A stretch of DNA of 64,000 nt. Source: Methanofervidicoccus abyssi. Its GTDB lineage: Archaea; AGJL01; Methanococci; Methanococcales; Methanococcaceae. Shown here piece by piece: positions 18,502 to 27,541 of the stretch. The position numbers and the translations under genes are program-made. Location of the stretch: NCBI RefSeq assembly GCF_004310395.1, contig NZ_BFAX01000001.1:124001-188000 (forward strand). The letters are read 5' to 3'. How positions within the stretch are numbered: position 1 is the stretch's first letter; the number at the start of each line of letters is the position of its first letter. Under the pieces are notes generated by a model. That model had not been told where the DNA came from, searched no databases, and worked only from the letters and a program-made list of their open reading frames with translations.

Positions 18502-19374
18502 ATGGAAGGGGTATTTCCTGCAATAATAACCCCATTTAAAAACAACTCTGTGGATTACGAAGGATTGAAAAAAAATATAGACTTTCTAATAGAAAACGGT
18601 GTCAACGGTATTGTAACAGTAGGTACTACAGGTGAATCTCCAACTCTCTCTTACGAAGAACATAACAAAGTTATTGAGAAGACTGTCGAATTTGTAGATG
18701 GAAGAGTAAAAGTTATTGCAGGTACAGGCTCAAACTCCACAAGGGAAGCCATAGAACTCTCCAAATTTGCCAGAGATGTTGGGGCAGATGCCCTACTCTT
18801 AGTAGCACCCTATTACAACAAACCTACCCAGGAAGGTCTAAAGAGACACTTTGTAAAAGTTGCAGAAACTGTAGATCTCCCTATAGTTCTCTACAACATA
18901 CCTTCGAGGACGGGAGTGAATATTGCACCTGAGACTGTGAAGTTTCTTTATGAGGAGTGTAGTAATATAGTTGCTATAAAGGAGGCAAATCCTAACCTCT
19001 CCCATGTATCGGAAATTATAAGTATCTGTAATATAGACGTGCTATCTGGAAACGACGAATTAACCCTCCCAATAATAGCGTTAGGAGGAAAGGGAGTAAT
19101 AAGCGTCCTCTCGAATATCTTACCAAAGGAGTTTGTAGATATGGTTAATTATGCCCTAAAGGGCGACTTCTCTAGAGCCAGGGAGATACACTATAAACTC
19201 TACAATATTATGAAACTTATGGCTGTGGAGACTAATCCGATACCTATAAAAACTGCTATGAATATGTTAGGTATGCCTGCAGGTGAGTTACGACTGCCAT
19301 TATGTGAAATGTCTCAGGAAAACAGATTGAAGTTGAAAAAGGCTCTTGAAGATATAGGACTACTAAAAAGTTAG
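18502..19374 (+). CDS. dapA: 4-hydroxy-tetrahydrodipicolinate synthase
   Basis: Condenses pyruvate with aspartate semialdehyde in lysine synthesis. Family landmarks: GTTGESPTLSYEEH, VAPYYNKPTQEGLKRHF, the Tyr of LYNIPSRTGVNI and the Schiff-base Lys in NIVAIKEANPNLSHV near residue 160. At 290 residues it has the normal length. GGAGATGA precedes the ATG. DapL at 31934 acts later in the same pathway. Confidence 0.97.
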   Translation: MEGVFPAIITPFKNNSVDYEGLKKNIDFLIENGVNGIVTVGTTGESPTLSYEEHNKVIEKTVEFVDGRVKVIAGTGSNSTREAIELSKFARDVGADALLLVAPYYNKPTQEGLKRHFVKVAETVDLPIVLYNIPSRTGVNIAPETVKFLYEECSNIVAIKEANPNLSHVSEIISICNIDVLSGNDELTLPIIALGGKGVISVLSNILPKEFVDMVNYALKGDFSRAREIHYKLYNIMKLMAVETNPIPIKTAMNMLGMPAGELRLPLCEMSQENRLKLKKALEDIGLLKS

Positions 19375-19386
19375 ATAAGGGATAAG

Positions 19387-19623
19387 ATGGTAGATAGGGA
19401 GAAGGTGGAGAAGGAGGCAGAAGAGATCGTAAGGAGGTTTTCCGAAGTTCTTGAGAGGTACAGTTTCGAGGAAGTGGAAGAGTACTACATACTTGAGTGT
19501 AAAAACGTCCTGAGGATGGATGCTGAACCCTCAGTAGATCCATCTTTCAGAGAAGATGTTCTCAAGATAGCCCCAAAAACAAGAGATGGTTACATCGTCG
19601 TTGAGAAGAGCAAGTGGGAATAA
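19387..19623 (+). CDS. gatC: Asp/Glu-tRNA amidotransferase subunit C
   Basis: The small stabilising subunit of the GatCAB amidotransferase, which makes Asn-tRNA (and possibly Gln-tRNA in other taxa) by transamidation. The 78 residues show the N-terminal helix, the central DAEPSVDPSFREDVL loop and the APKTRDGYIVVEKSKW tail of archaeal GatC. It lies 12 nt downstream of dapA. gatA and gatB are not in the window. Confidence 0.88.
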   Translation: MVDREKVEKEAEEIVRRFSEVLERYSFEEVEEYYILECKNVLRMDAEPSVDPSFREDVLKIAPKTRDGYIVVEKSKWE

Positions 19624-19733
19624 ACAGAAACATTTTTATTTTAGTACTGTGATTATTAAAGAGAAAATTTTAAAAAATAGAGGAGCGTGATAGCATAAAA
19701 AGAAGTTCAAGGAGATGGAAAAAGAAAGGTAGG

Positions 19734-19799
19734 ATGAGATGGAGACACTATAAGAAGAGATTAAGAAGAAGGAAGAGAGAAAGAAGGAACAAGAAATAA
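19734..19799 (+). CDS. rpl41e: Probable 50S ribosomal protein L41e
   Basis: A tiny, very basic peptide. From the ATG at 19734 it reads MRWRHYKKRLRRRKRERRNK plus one residue, 21 in all, as expected for L41e. The same frame is open upstream to 19674 and encodes another basic run (KRSSRRWKKKGR). That run has no ATG, GTG or TTG, only an ATA at 19695 placed after GGAGCGTGATAGC. The true start is therefore uncertain. Its stop codon abuts the convergent selU gene. Confidence 0.62.
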   Translation: MRWRHYKKRLRRRKRERRNKK

Positions 19800-20462
19800 T
19801 TAATTGGTCTCTAACTTATATCCCTTAAATCCTCCAATAAGTCTCCTAACCTTGTAACCAGCTAACTTAAGGATTGTGGCCATTATCTGACTTCTTAACC
19901 CACCCCTTGCACAGAAGATTACAATAGTTTTATTTCTATCTAACTTTTTTATCTCCCCAAATATTCTCTTTAGATTTTTCTCTACGATGTCAAGTGCCAG
20001 ATCTATGGCCTTCTCTTTTCCCTCTTTTTTGTAGATTTTCCCTATGGTTTCATATTCTTCATCTAAGAAAAGGGGTATATTTATAGCGTTAGGTATAGTA
20101 CATCTTTTATACTCTCTAGGACTTCTAATATCTATTACTATTACATCCCTCTTATCCATTCTCATAAACTCATCTAAGGTAATAACATCCTCTACCAATT
20201 CGCCACCTATATTCTCCAAGAAATTTTTTATATCTATTCTCTCGAAGTAGATGCTGTATTCCCCATATTTCTTTACACCGAAACCTTCGCCTTCAAGAAA
20301 CTCCTTAGAAGATCTCAGTATGAAGGATGCCAAATCTCCACTTAATTTTCCAGCAAGTATTTTACTACCGTCTGTTATCATCTTTCTCCCTGTGTTTAGC
20401 ACTATGGCTAAAACTACATTCCTCCTGAAGGTTATCAGTCTTGCTAAGATCTCCTCTTCCAT
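19800..20462 (-). CDS. selU: tRNA 2-selenouridine synthase, rhodanese subunit (archaeal SelU N-part)
   Basis: Exchanges sulfur for selenium in the wobble 2-thiouridine of tRNAs, using selenophosphate. In bacteria (MnmH/YbbB) one protein carries a rhodanese and a P-loop domain; archaea split it into two. Here the rhodanese half has a family-specific N-terminal extension of about 85 residues, then [20 protein letters not shown] and the catalytic Cys184 in [18 protein letters not shown], ending LIGGFKGYK. It overlaps the 3' end of the P-loop gene by 19 nt. Confidence 0.88.
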   Translation of the reverse strand: MEEEILARLITFRRNVVLAIVLNTGRKMITDGSKILAGKLSGDLASFILRSSKEFLEGEGFGVKKYGEYSIYFERIDIKNFLENIGGELVEDVITLDEFMRMDKRDVIVIDIRSPREYKRCTIPNAINIPLFLDEEYETIGKIYKKEGKEKAIDLALDIVEKNLKRIFGEIKKLDRNKTIVIFCARGGLRSQIMATILKLAGYKVRRLIGGFKGYKLETN

Positions 20463-21118
20463 GATATCCCATGATACCTTAACTTTTCTTCTATAAATTC
20501 CTCTATCTTTTTTACAGACTCCTCTACATCTCTGTTATATACTACCAGATCTGGCTCTATCTTCTTGATACTTCTTATATAGTGAGATCTATACAACTCT
20601 TTTTCAATTAACTCTGCAGCCTCGTAATACCTATCATCCTTAATTTTCTCCATTATTTTATCTATCTTCTTTATAATATCTGGGTTTTTGAAACTTCTTC
20701 TCAATATAAAGATCCTCTCCAGTAGAAGTTTTTTCTCTTCTTCGTTCTTAGGTTTATACCAGGATACTAACTTTTCTATCTGATACTTATATGGACAGTC
20801 TATAAGGATCTTGTATGTGTAGTTTTTAACATCTGCCAGTAATTCAGGTATTTTCAACTTCTTTATCCCTCCTATCTTCCTACCTTCGTACTCTACAATA
20901 AAGTATCCTGCCTTCTGACCCTCTTTGATCTTCTCATAGATCTCCCTGTCAAACTCCTCCTGACTTGCCATATTTAGATGGTAGAGATCTCCCAGAATAC
21001 TACCTCTTGTTCTAGCTATACTTTCTATATTTATTACAGGGTGGTTTCTCTCCAACTTTTGAAGTATCTCGGTTTTTCCACAGCCAGTTTTTCCAAACAA
21101 TCCAAAAATAACTACCAT
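20444..21118 (-). CDS. selU: tRNA 2-selenouridine synthase, P-loop subunit (archaeal SelU C-part)
   Basis: The second half of the split SelU. The Walker A motif [17 protein letters not shown] lies at the N-terminus. It is followed by [18 protein letters not shown], which matches the region after the P-loop of bacterial MnmH, and by [13 protein letters not shown]. The rest is a charged helical domain. The two genes form an operon with this one first, reversing the domain order of the fused enzyme. Together with tRNA-Sec at 55540 this shows the organism uses selenium. Confidence 0.87.
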   Translation of the reverse strand: MVVIFGLFGKTGCGKTEILQKLERNHPVINIESIARTRGSILGDLYHLNMASQEEFDREIYEKIKEGQKAGYFIVEYEGRKIGGIKKLKIPELLADVKNYTYKILIDCPYKYQIEKLVSWYKPKNEEEKKLLLERIFILRRSFKNPDIIKKIDKIMEKIKDDRYYEAAELIEKELYRSHYIRSIKKIEPDLVVYNRDVEESVKKIEEFIEEKLRYHGISWKRRS

Positions 21119-21335
21119 AAAACATCACTATAAAAGGTGAATAAATAACTATATAATCGTCAGATTAAACCTAATATATCATAACGAAATATATAACAGT
21201 TAAGAGAAAGAAACATTCTTATTTCTATTCACGTTGAAGTTGTTAATCCTCTCTCACTTCATCCACCTGTCGGGGTATGTAGGAACAAATTAAGTCTTGA
21301 AAGGGCATTGGCTGATATTATCTCTTCGTTTTAGG

Positions 21336-22133
21336 TTACTTTTTAATCTTTTTATAGAGCAAATTACTTAACCTAACAATATCTTCAACCCCTAATTTAA
21401 ATACTCGTTCTTTCATGTTGAAGTCTAAACTATCTATTATCCCCTTCAGCTCCTTCTCTTCTAAATCTATTTCATGTGCCGAATCAAGTAATGCTCTCTT
21501 TACAGTTTTGTTCTTATGTTGAAATAGAGCTCTAAGTAAATTTTCAAAGAACTGAGAGTCCTCCAAAGGAAGGATATCTTCAGGTTTCTTTTTTGTGATC
21601 TTCACAACTGCAGAGTACACCTTAGGTCTTGGAAAGAAAGCCTGGGGGGGCACCTTACATACAAACTCCACATCTGCGTAGTATTGTATAGCTACACTTA
21701 ATCTTCCATAATCCCCAGTACCCTTTTTAGCCATCATCCTCTTAGCAAATTCATACTGATACATAAGAACAGCCACGTCAAAGTCATACCTTAGAAGTTT
21801 AAAAGTTATAGGAGAAGATATCTGATAGGGCAAATTTGCCACAACCTTGTTAAAATCTAAGGTATTAAAATCTACTTTCAGAGCATCTCCCCATACAACC
21901 TCGACATTCTCGTACTTAGAGGTTATCTCCCTTGCAAAGGGCCCTAACCTTCTATCTAGCTCGATGACATACACCTTTTTAGATCTCTCCGCTAACTCCC
22001 TTGTCAATATTCCCTTTCCAAGTCCTATCTCTAGTACCCTATCCTCCCTATTTACCTGGGCAGCATCTACAACCTTTTTTACTATATTTATATCCCTTAA
22101 AAAACACTGTCCTAACTTCTTACTGTATTTCAT
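21336..22133 (-). CDS. ksgA: 16S rRNA dimethyladenosine methyltransferase
   Basis: Dimethylates two adjacent adenosines near the 3' end of 16S rRNA during small-subunit maturation. The SAM-binding motif I is [16 protein letters not shown], motif IV is [15 protein letters not shown], and a QYEFAKRM stretch precedes the C-terminal domain. At 265 residues it fits archaeal KsgA/Dim1. GTGAT precedes the ATG. Its 3' end lies 1 nt from a coding-like fragment on the other strand (21197-21334). Confidence 0.95.
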   Translation of the reverse strand: MKYSKKLGQCFLRDINIVKKVVDAAQVNREDRVLEIGLGKGILTRELAERSKKVYVIELDRRLGPFAREITSKYENVEVVWGDALKVDFNTLDFNKVVANLPYQISSPITFKLLRYDFDVAVLMYQYEFAKRMMAKKGTGDYGRLSVAIQYYADVEFVCKVPPQAFFPRPKVYSAVVKITKKKPEDILPLEDSQFFENLLRALFQHKNKTVKRALLDSAHEIDLEEKELKGIIDSLDFNMKERVFKLGVEDIVRLSNLLYKKIKK

Positions 22134-22467
22134 GATATCACAGGGTGTGTTGTCAGATGCTATATAACTCTTATATACAAGTCATAAAAATAATAATAAT
22201 TTAATAAAGTTAGAGTAAAAAAATAGTTATAAATAAAAGAGAAAAAACTATTAAAAATTATCAGAGGTCTCACTATAGTTTCCAATACATAATGTAGTTC
22301 GGAGATGGGATTTAGTTTTATTTTTCACTGTATTTTTTTATTTTTTATTATTTTTTTGTTTTAATTTTGTTTATGGCTATAATTATTTTTATAAACTATA
22401 TTATTATATTATTCTAAAACTGAGGGAACAGGTCTTTGAAATATTATAAATATAAATAGGTGATACC
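22134..22467. other. Intergenic region (334 bp) between divergent ksgA and argC
   Basis: It contains the promoters of both divergent genes in long A/T runs. The stretch 22264-22310 (GGTCTCACTATAG...ATGTAGTTCGGAG) could be a degraded copy of the family A repeat. I found no gene or RNA. Confidence 0.35.
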
Positions 22468-23493
22468 ATGGTAGAAGTGTCTATCATAGGGGGGTCTGGA
22501 TATACAGGGGGAGAACTGTTGAGGATTCTCTCCAACCATCCAAAAGTAGAGATAAGGTATGTAACCTCCAGAAAGTTAGATGGAGTACCTGTAACTAAGA
22601 TACACAAAAACTTAAAGGGCATGGAACCTTTAGAGAATTTAACATTTAAAAACATCCCCCCTGAAGATATAGATTCAGATATTGTATTCTGTGCCACACC
22701 CCATGGAGTATCTATGAAGATAGTGCCAACTCTCTATGAAAAGGACGTAAGAATTATAGATCTCAGTGGAGATTATAGATTTGAGGATATAGAGATTTAT
22801 GAAAAGTGGTATGGTATAAAACATACGGGAAAACTTGATGCAGTATACGGTCTACCTGAAATCCACCGGGAATCTATAAAGAGGGCTAAACTTGTTGCGA
22901 ACCCCGGATGTTTCCCAACAGGAGCTATTCTACTCTTGACACCCCTGGTTAAAGAAGATATTGTTGAGGAGAATATCGTTATAGATTCAAAGACTGGAGT
23001 AAGCGGAGCGGGGATATCTCCTACAGACACCACTCACTTTCCTAACATAAATGAGAATGTCATACCTTACAAAATTACCTCCCACAGACATACACCAGAG
23101 ATAGAGAAGGAGTTGAAAAAGTTATCAAATAGAGATATAAAGGTATTTTTCACACCCCATTTAGTACCTATTACAAGGGGTATACTTACAACGGCTCATG
23201 TGTTCTTGCGTGAAGAGATAGATAAAGAAGGGCTAATAGAAATATACAGAAAGTTCTACAGGAGAGATCCCTTTATAAGGATATTTGAAGAGGATATACC
23301 ATCTCTAACTGGGGTTAGAGGTACTAACTTCTGTGATATTGCCATCGAGGTGGATAAAAATAGAAGGGCGGTTTTAGTCTCCGCAATCGACAACCTGGTA
23401 AAGGGAGCCAGTGGGCAGGGAGTACAGAATATGAATATAATGATGGGATTTGATGAAAGAGAAGGTTTGTGGTTTGGGGGTTTAGCTCCTTAA
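22468..23493 (+). CDS. argC: N-acetyl-gamma-glutamyl-phosphate reductase
   Basis: The NADPH-dependent reductase of arginine synthesis. It shows the N-terminal Rossmann motif [18 protein letters not shown], the active-site Cys in [15 protein letters not shown] near residue 150, and [11 protein letters not shown]. At 341 residues it has the standard length. GGTGATACC lies before the ATG. A separate gene, cfbD, begins 79 nt after it on the same strand. Confidence 0.97.
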   Translation: MVEVSIIGGSGYTGGELLRILSNHPKVEIRYVTSRKLDGVPVTKIHKNLKGMEPLENLTFKNIPPEDIDSDIVFCATPHGVSMKIVPTLYEKDVRIIDLSGDYRFEDIEIYEKWYGIKHTGKLDAVYGLPEIHRESIKRAKLVANPGCFPTGAILLLTPLVKEDIVEENIVIDSKTGVSGAGISPTDTTHFPNINENVIPYKITSHRHTPEIEKELKKLSNRDIKVFFTPHLVPITRGILTTAHVFLREEIDKEGLIEIYRKFYRRDPFIRIFEEDIPSLTGVRGTNFCDIAIEVDKNRRAVLVSAIDNLVKGASGQGVQNMNIMMGFDEREGLWFGGLAP

Positions 23494-23572
23494 AATTTTT
23501 TATTGGATTTTATCTTAATATTTAATGGAAAATTTAGGTTTAAATCTGATCATAACTAAGATAGGGGGAATA

Positions 23573-24670
23573 ATGATACTACATCTCAGGCCTTCACCAA
23601 TAGCTGCATCCATGTATCAGTTAAGGGACGTAGGAGCAGATGCTATAATACTTCATGGTCCAAGTGGATGTTCCTTCAGAACTGCCAGGCTGTTGGAGTT
23701 AGATGGTGTTAGAGTATTTACAACTGGAATGGATGAAAACGACTTCATATTTGGAGGTAGTGAGAAGTTAGATTATACTGTAAAATATGTTATAGATTAT
23801 CTCAAGAGGAATAATAAAAAGAAGAAGTATATCATAGGTATAGTTGGTACCTGTCCCAGTATGATAATCGGAGAGGATCTACACCTACCCTGTAAGAAGT
23901 ACTCTGATGACAGTGTTATCATTGTCCCAGTGGAAGTGCACAGTGGAATGGGAGATAACACTATAGGAGCTATAAAAGCTATGGAGGCCTGCCTACGTGC
24001 AGGTTTGATAGATGAGAAGGAGTTTGAAAGACAGAAGTATATCTTACAAAAGGCTACAGAGGTGGAGAGAAAGAGAGGGATGGCTAAGAATAAATACTTA
24101 AAACCTACTAATGAAGACGATCTGGAGAAAGTTATAGAGGTTTTTAAAAATTTAAAAAAAGGTGTAAGAGTACTCTGTGTACTAAATGCCAAAAAGGAGA
24201 CTGGATACCTCTTTGCCCATCCTTTAATAGAGATCAATAGATATATGGAGAGGAGAGGGATAGAGGTAATAAACATAGCTAACTTAGATCCAAATGTAGG
24301 TCTTAAAAAGATAAGGGAAGACGCCAAGAATATACTTAGAGAGTACAGGAAAAGGAAGATAAATATAGATTACATTACAGGGGGTTTAGATGAGTATCCT
24401 ATAACTGGAGAAAAGGTTGTAGATATAGTGAAGAAAGTTGGAGGAGATTTAGTGGTAGTCTCTGGAGTACCTCATGCTGTGCCGATTGAGGAAGTAAGTA
24501 AAGGTAGAATAACTGTAGGTATAAGCGATGGACCTAGACTGTATTACCCGATAAAAGAAATGTATCACTACAGTATAATTGAGTTAGATGCACATGCAAA
24601 GGTATTAGGTAGGAGAACTTTAGTGAAGTCGAGATTCGGGGAGGTACTAAGATTTATCTCAAATGATTAG
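23573..24670 (+). CDS. cfbD: Ni-sirohydrochlorin a,c-diamide reductive cyclase, catalytic subunit (nitrogenase-like)
   Basis: The NifD-like partner of CfbC; together they reduce and cyclise Ni-sirohydrochlorin a,c-diamide on the way to coenzyme F430, the cofactor of methyl-CoM reductase. Likely cluster-binding cysteines are C33 in HGPSGCSFRTARLL and C94 in VGTCPSMIIGEDL. At 365 residues it is much shorter than true NifD. I start at the ATG at 23573, because a GGGGG run lies 4 nt upstream and the family begins at MILHLRPSPIAASMY. The ATG at 23525 has no such signal. Confidence 0.93.
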   Translation: MILHLRPSPIAASMYQLRDVGADAIILHGPSGCSFRTARLLELDGVRVFTTGMDENDFIFGGSEKLDYTVKYVIDYLKRNNKKKKYIIGIVGTCPSMIIGEDLHLPCKKYSDDSVIIVPVEVHSGMGDNTIGAIKAMEACLRAGLIDEKEFERQKYILQKATEVERKRGMAKNKYLKPTNEDDLEKVIEVFKNLKKGVRVLCVLNAKKETGYLFAHPLIEINRYMERRGIEVINIANLDPNVGLKKIREDAKNILREYRKRKINIDYITGGLDEYPITGEKVVDIVKKVGGDLVVVSGVPHAVPIEEVSKGRITVGISDGPRLYYPIKEMYHYSIIELDAHAKVLGRRTLVKSRFGEVLRFISND

Positions 24671-24759
24671 TAAATTTTTAATTATTATACATTAATCAAT
24701 TATAAATTACAATAATTAGAATAAAAATTGTTACTAAAAAGAATTCTTTTTATGAAAAT

Positions 24760-24981
24760 GTGGATTTATTAAAAGTATGTCCTAACTCAGGGTTTGAGAA
24801 TTTCAAGGCTTTTAAAGATGGAAGATTCTATGTGTCAAAACCAGATTTATGTATGGAGACAAAGGATCCTGTAGGATACATGAGAGATTACGCTAAGATG
24901 ATACATCCTGAGCTGTTCCCCGATGGGGATAATAATTTAAAGTATTTTGAAAAAATTGTAGTAAATTTTCATCTACAATAG
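24760..24981 (+). CDS. Small hypothetical protein (73 residues)
   Basis: I do not recognise this protein. It starts with GTG without a clear Shine-Dalgarno sequence, and the frame is open upstream to 24706. The sequence looks coding, with normal composition and two cysteines (KVCPNSGF and KPDLCMETKD), followed by GYMRDYAKMIHPELFPDG. It may be a small conserved protein whose start is misplaced, or the remnant of a longer gene. It lies 90 nt downstream of cfbD on the same strand. Confidence 0.45.
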   Translation: MDLLKVCPNSGFENFKAFKDGRFYVSKPDLCMETKDPVGYMRDYAKMIHPELFPDGDNNLKYFEKIVVNFHLQ

Positions 24982-24989
24982 ATCTTCTT

Positions 24990-25030
24990 AATCAAATATC
25001 TTCTTTCCAGTGCTCAGAAGAGGCTTATAT
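24990..25030. repeat. Possible family A repeat copy
   Basis: TTCTTTCCAGTGCTCAGAAG shares its middle with the family A core (CTCCAGCACTCAATA). It is short and diverged, so the assignment is weak. Confidence 0.3.
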
Positions 25031-25091
25031 ATAATTTATTATTTTTGATTTTTATTTAAAATATTTAAAATATATATAAAATCGGGATAGA

Positions 25092-26096
25092 ATGAATCTA
25101 AGGAAAAAGATAGTAACTTCTCTCCTTTACCTCTTAGGGTTGGTTATTATTCTCGTTATAATACTCCACGTTGGAATCTCAAAAGTTGCCTCTGTACTGC
25201 TGTCTATAAATCCTTATATATTTTTATTAGGAGTACTTCTCTATTTCTTAGGGTGCTTTATTCTTACCTTAAGATGGAAGGTTATTCTATCTATAAGCAA
25301 TTATAAGGTATCTCTTAAGAATCTCTTCCTACTGATTATGATGGGACAGTTTATAAACAATGTAACTCCCTCAATGAGAGGTGGAAGTGAGCCCTTTAGA
25401 GCATACTATCTTTCAAAGTTGGAACACATCCCAAAGTCTATATCCTTCTCCAGTGTAATAGTTGAAAGGATTTTAGACACTGTTGCTTTTTTAATACTTT
25501 CTCTCCTTGTGATTCTTTACTTTATGATAGAGGGAATTCCCCTTGTAGAAGAACTTGTATTGGTGTGGTTACTAATAAGTATACTCATGGCACTTAGTAT
25601 ATACATCATAATGCATAGATCCCTTCCCTACAGAGTGGCGTCGAAGTTGATTGGTTTAATATCTTCTATATCCTCTAAAAGTATACCTGAAAGGGAGATA
25701 CATAGGTCTATAGAAGATCTACAGCAGAATATACTTTTTCTCCACAACAACAGAAAAAGAATGATACTACCATTTATCCTTACTTTCCTCTGGTGGTTCC
25801 TCGATATATTCAAAAATTACATACTCTTTTTGTCTATCGGTTATAGAGTATCTCCTATAGCACTGTCTTCAACCTACTTAGTCTCCCTACTTGTAGGTAT
25901 CCTTCCTACACTGCCAGGTAGTCTCGGAGTATCTGATGCTGTATCTATAACTCTCTACTCCTACTTTGGAATTCCCCACTCTATTTCCACTGCAGTTACC
26001 CTCTTAGATAGGGTAGTATCTTACATAATACCTACAATATTGGGATTTGTTGCATACTATTTAATAAAAAGGATGACGAATAAGGTGAAACAGTGA
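25092..26096 (+). CDS. UPF0104/flippase-like (TIGR00374) membrane protein
   Basis: A polytopic membrane protein of 334 residues with about eight hydrophobic helices. The diagnostic stretch NNVTPSMRGGSEPFRAYYLSK lies near residue 85, and LVGILPTLPGSLGVSDAVS near residue 270. This places it in the lysylphosphatidylglycerol synthase-like/flippase superfamily (UPF0104), whose archaeal role is unknown but may be lipid or isoprenoid-linked export. The next gene overlaps its stop codon by 4 nt. Confidence 0.87.
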   Translation: MNLRKKIVTSLLYLLGLVIILVIILHVGISKVASVLLSINPYIFLLGVLLYFLGCFILTLRWKVILSISNYKVSLKNLFLLIMMGQFINNVTPSMRGGSEPFRAYYLSKLEHIPKSISFSSVIVERILDTVAFLILSLLVILYFMIEGIPLVEELVLVWLLISILMALSIYIIMHRSLPYRVASKLIGLISSISSKSIPEREIHRSIEDLQQNILFLHNNRKRMILPFILTFLWWFLDIFKNYILFLSIGYRVSPIALSSTYLVSLLVGILPTLPGSLGVSDAVSITLYSYFGIPHSISTAVTLLDRVVSYIIPTILGFVAYYLIKRMTNKVKQ

Positions 26097-26518
26097 TTAT
26101 AAGGGTTATTACTGGGAAAATTATGAAATCCTTAGAAGCTTTTAAGGGGTCAAAACCCCTATATGACAGGGACGGTCTTTTAATTGTCAGAGGTATCTGT
26201 AGGGATAGAAGGTTTGAGGAGTACAACTCAATTAGAGATTATTTAGAAGATAAATTAAAGGAGAACGGTTTTGAGATTGTAAATGACAGAGAAGATATAG
26301 AGTTGTTTGTAGATAAGATAGATAAAAAATTGAGAGGTAACAATAACTCTATATATCCCGATGCTTTTGGTTTCGAGAGATTAAAAAGATCTTTTGAGGA
26401 AATGGGATGTCTCTGTGATTACGTTATAGGTAGAAAAGGAGATATCATAGTGGGAATAAGTATGTGGTATGATAAAGTGAAGAAGGAACCTAAATTTGTA
26501 GAAGTAATATGTTGTTAA
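26093..26518 (+). CDS. Hypothetical protein translationally coupled to the UPF0104 gene
   Basis: I do not recognise this 141-residue protein. It starts with GTG in a GTGA overlap with the preceding stop, which suggests translational coupling. The internal MKSLEAF (codon 11) is an alternative start. It is soluble, charged and of mixed alpha/beta prediction. It has a CLCDYVIGRKGDIIVGISMWYD segment and a C-terminal pair of cysteines (VICC). The coupling suggests that it works with the membrane protein. Confidence 0.6.
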   Translation: MIIRVITGKIMKSLEAFKGSKPLYDRDGLLIVRGICRDRRFEEYNSIRDYLEDKLKENGFEIVNDREDIELFVDKIDKKLRGNNNSIYPDAFGFERLKRSFEEMGCLCDYVIGRKGDIIVGISMWYDKVKKEPKFVEVICC

Positions 26519-26774
26519 AAAATGATAATTCAAATACTATTAATATAGCAACCATCGAGATCTCAATATCCTAAATAAAAATAATAATTATTAAGATAAT
26601 AATTATTAAGGAAATAGACAGAGATAGGATTTGTAGTAGGAGAGTCGAGAAGTGTAGGGAGTTCTGTTAACTTTTATTATTTTTTTATTTTTACTTTTTA
26701 ACAATAATCGTTAGTCTTCCTAAATATCAATAAATCGACAAATGTCTAAATAAAATTTATTCTAAATCGAAACT

Positions 26775-26783
26775 TTTATATAA
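26775..26783 (+). promoter_or_regulatory. Box A of a leaderless HTH regulator mRNA
   Basis: TTTATATAA is centred about 26 nt before the ATG at 26805, and there is no Shine-Dalgarno sequence between them. Transcription would start at or next to the start codon, so this mRNA is probably leaderless. Confidence 0.5.
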
Positions 26784-26804
26784 TTAATGAAAAAATCATA
26801 AACT

Positions 26805-27533
26805 ATGGATAAAATAAAGAGGCATATCATAGGAGATATCGCACTATCTGATAATATTGGGAAAGGTCTAAAGAAGTGGAGGGAGATATTTAACATCCCC
26901 CAGATAGAAGTTGCCAAGTACCTTATGGTATCTCCTTCTGTTGTAAGTGACTACGAGGCTGGTAGGAGGAAGAACCCAGGTATCAACATTATAAAGAGAT
27001 ACGTTGACGCTCTAGTGGATATAGACAAGAGGAGGGGAGGAGGTACTATAAGGGCTCTCCAGAGGATACTTAATCCATCTTCCATGGAACCTATCCTTCA
27101 GATAAAGGAGTATAAAAGTCCAGTTAGGATCTCGGAATTCCTGGAAGTAATAGAAGGGGAACTCCCAAATTATCCCAATAACGAAGAGGTCCAAAATTAC
27201 CGTAGGGAGATGGAAGAGAAGTTAAATAATTACATATTTGGTCATACAGTTGTAGATAGTGTAAAGGCTATATTGGAGATGAGTGGACAGGATTTTCTAA
27301 ACCTCTACGGTTGGACAACTGAGAGGACTCTGATATTCACAAATGTATCTACAGGTAGGAGTCCTATGGTTGCCATAAGGGTAAGTTCTATAAAACCTAG
27401 GTTAGTGGTTTTTCAGGGGGTATCTTACTTGGATAAACTGGCATTGAAATTGGCGGAGATAGAAGGTATTCCACTGATCGTTACTAAACTTTCGGTGGAT
27501 GAGTTGTTGGAGAGGTTAAATAAGATAAATTAG
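26805..27533 (+). CDS. HTH transcriptional regulator upstream of the HMG-CoA synthase cluster
   Basis: An XRE-type helix-turn-helix lies at about residues 20-65 ([25 protein letters not shown]). A longer C-terminal domain follows, with [20 protein letters not shown] and [15 protein letters not shown]. The domain layout and position match the M. jannaschii MJ1545-type regulator that also precedes HMG-CoA synthase (MJ1546). Its stop is 8 nt before the next gene. It may control mevalonate synthesis, possibly sensing a pathway metabolite with the C-terminal domain; that is inference. Confidence 0.85.
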   Translation: MDKIKRHIIGDIALSDNIGKGLKKWREIFNIPQIEVAKYLMVSPSVVSDYEAGRRKNPGINIIKRYVDALVDIDKRRGGGTIRALQRILNPSSMEPILQIKEYKSPVRISEFLEVIEGELPNYPNNEEVQNYRREMEEKLNNYIFGHTVVDSVKAILEMSGQDFLNLYGWTTERTLIFTNVSTGRSPMVAIRVSSIKPRLVVFQGVSYLDKLALKLAEIEGIPLIVTKLSVDELLERLNKIN

Positions 27534-27541
27534 GTGATCCG

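Noticed and set aside
23797-24327. 176-codon minus-strand ORF
   Set aside because: Antisense shadow of cfbD.
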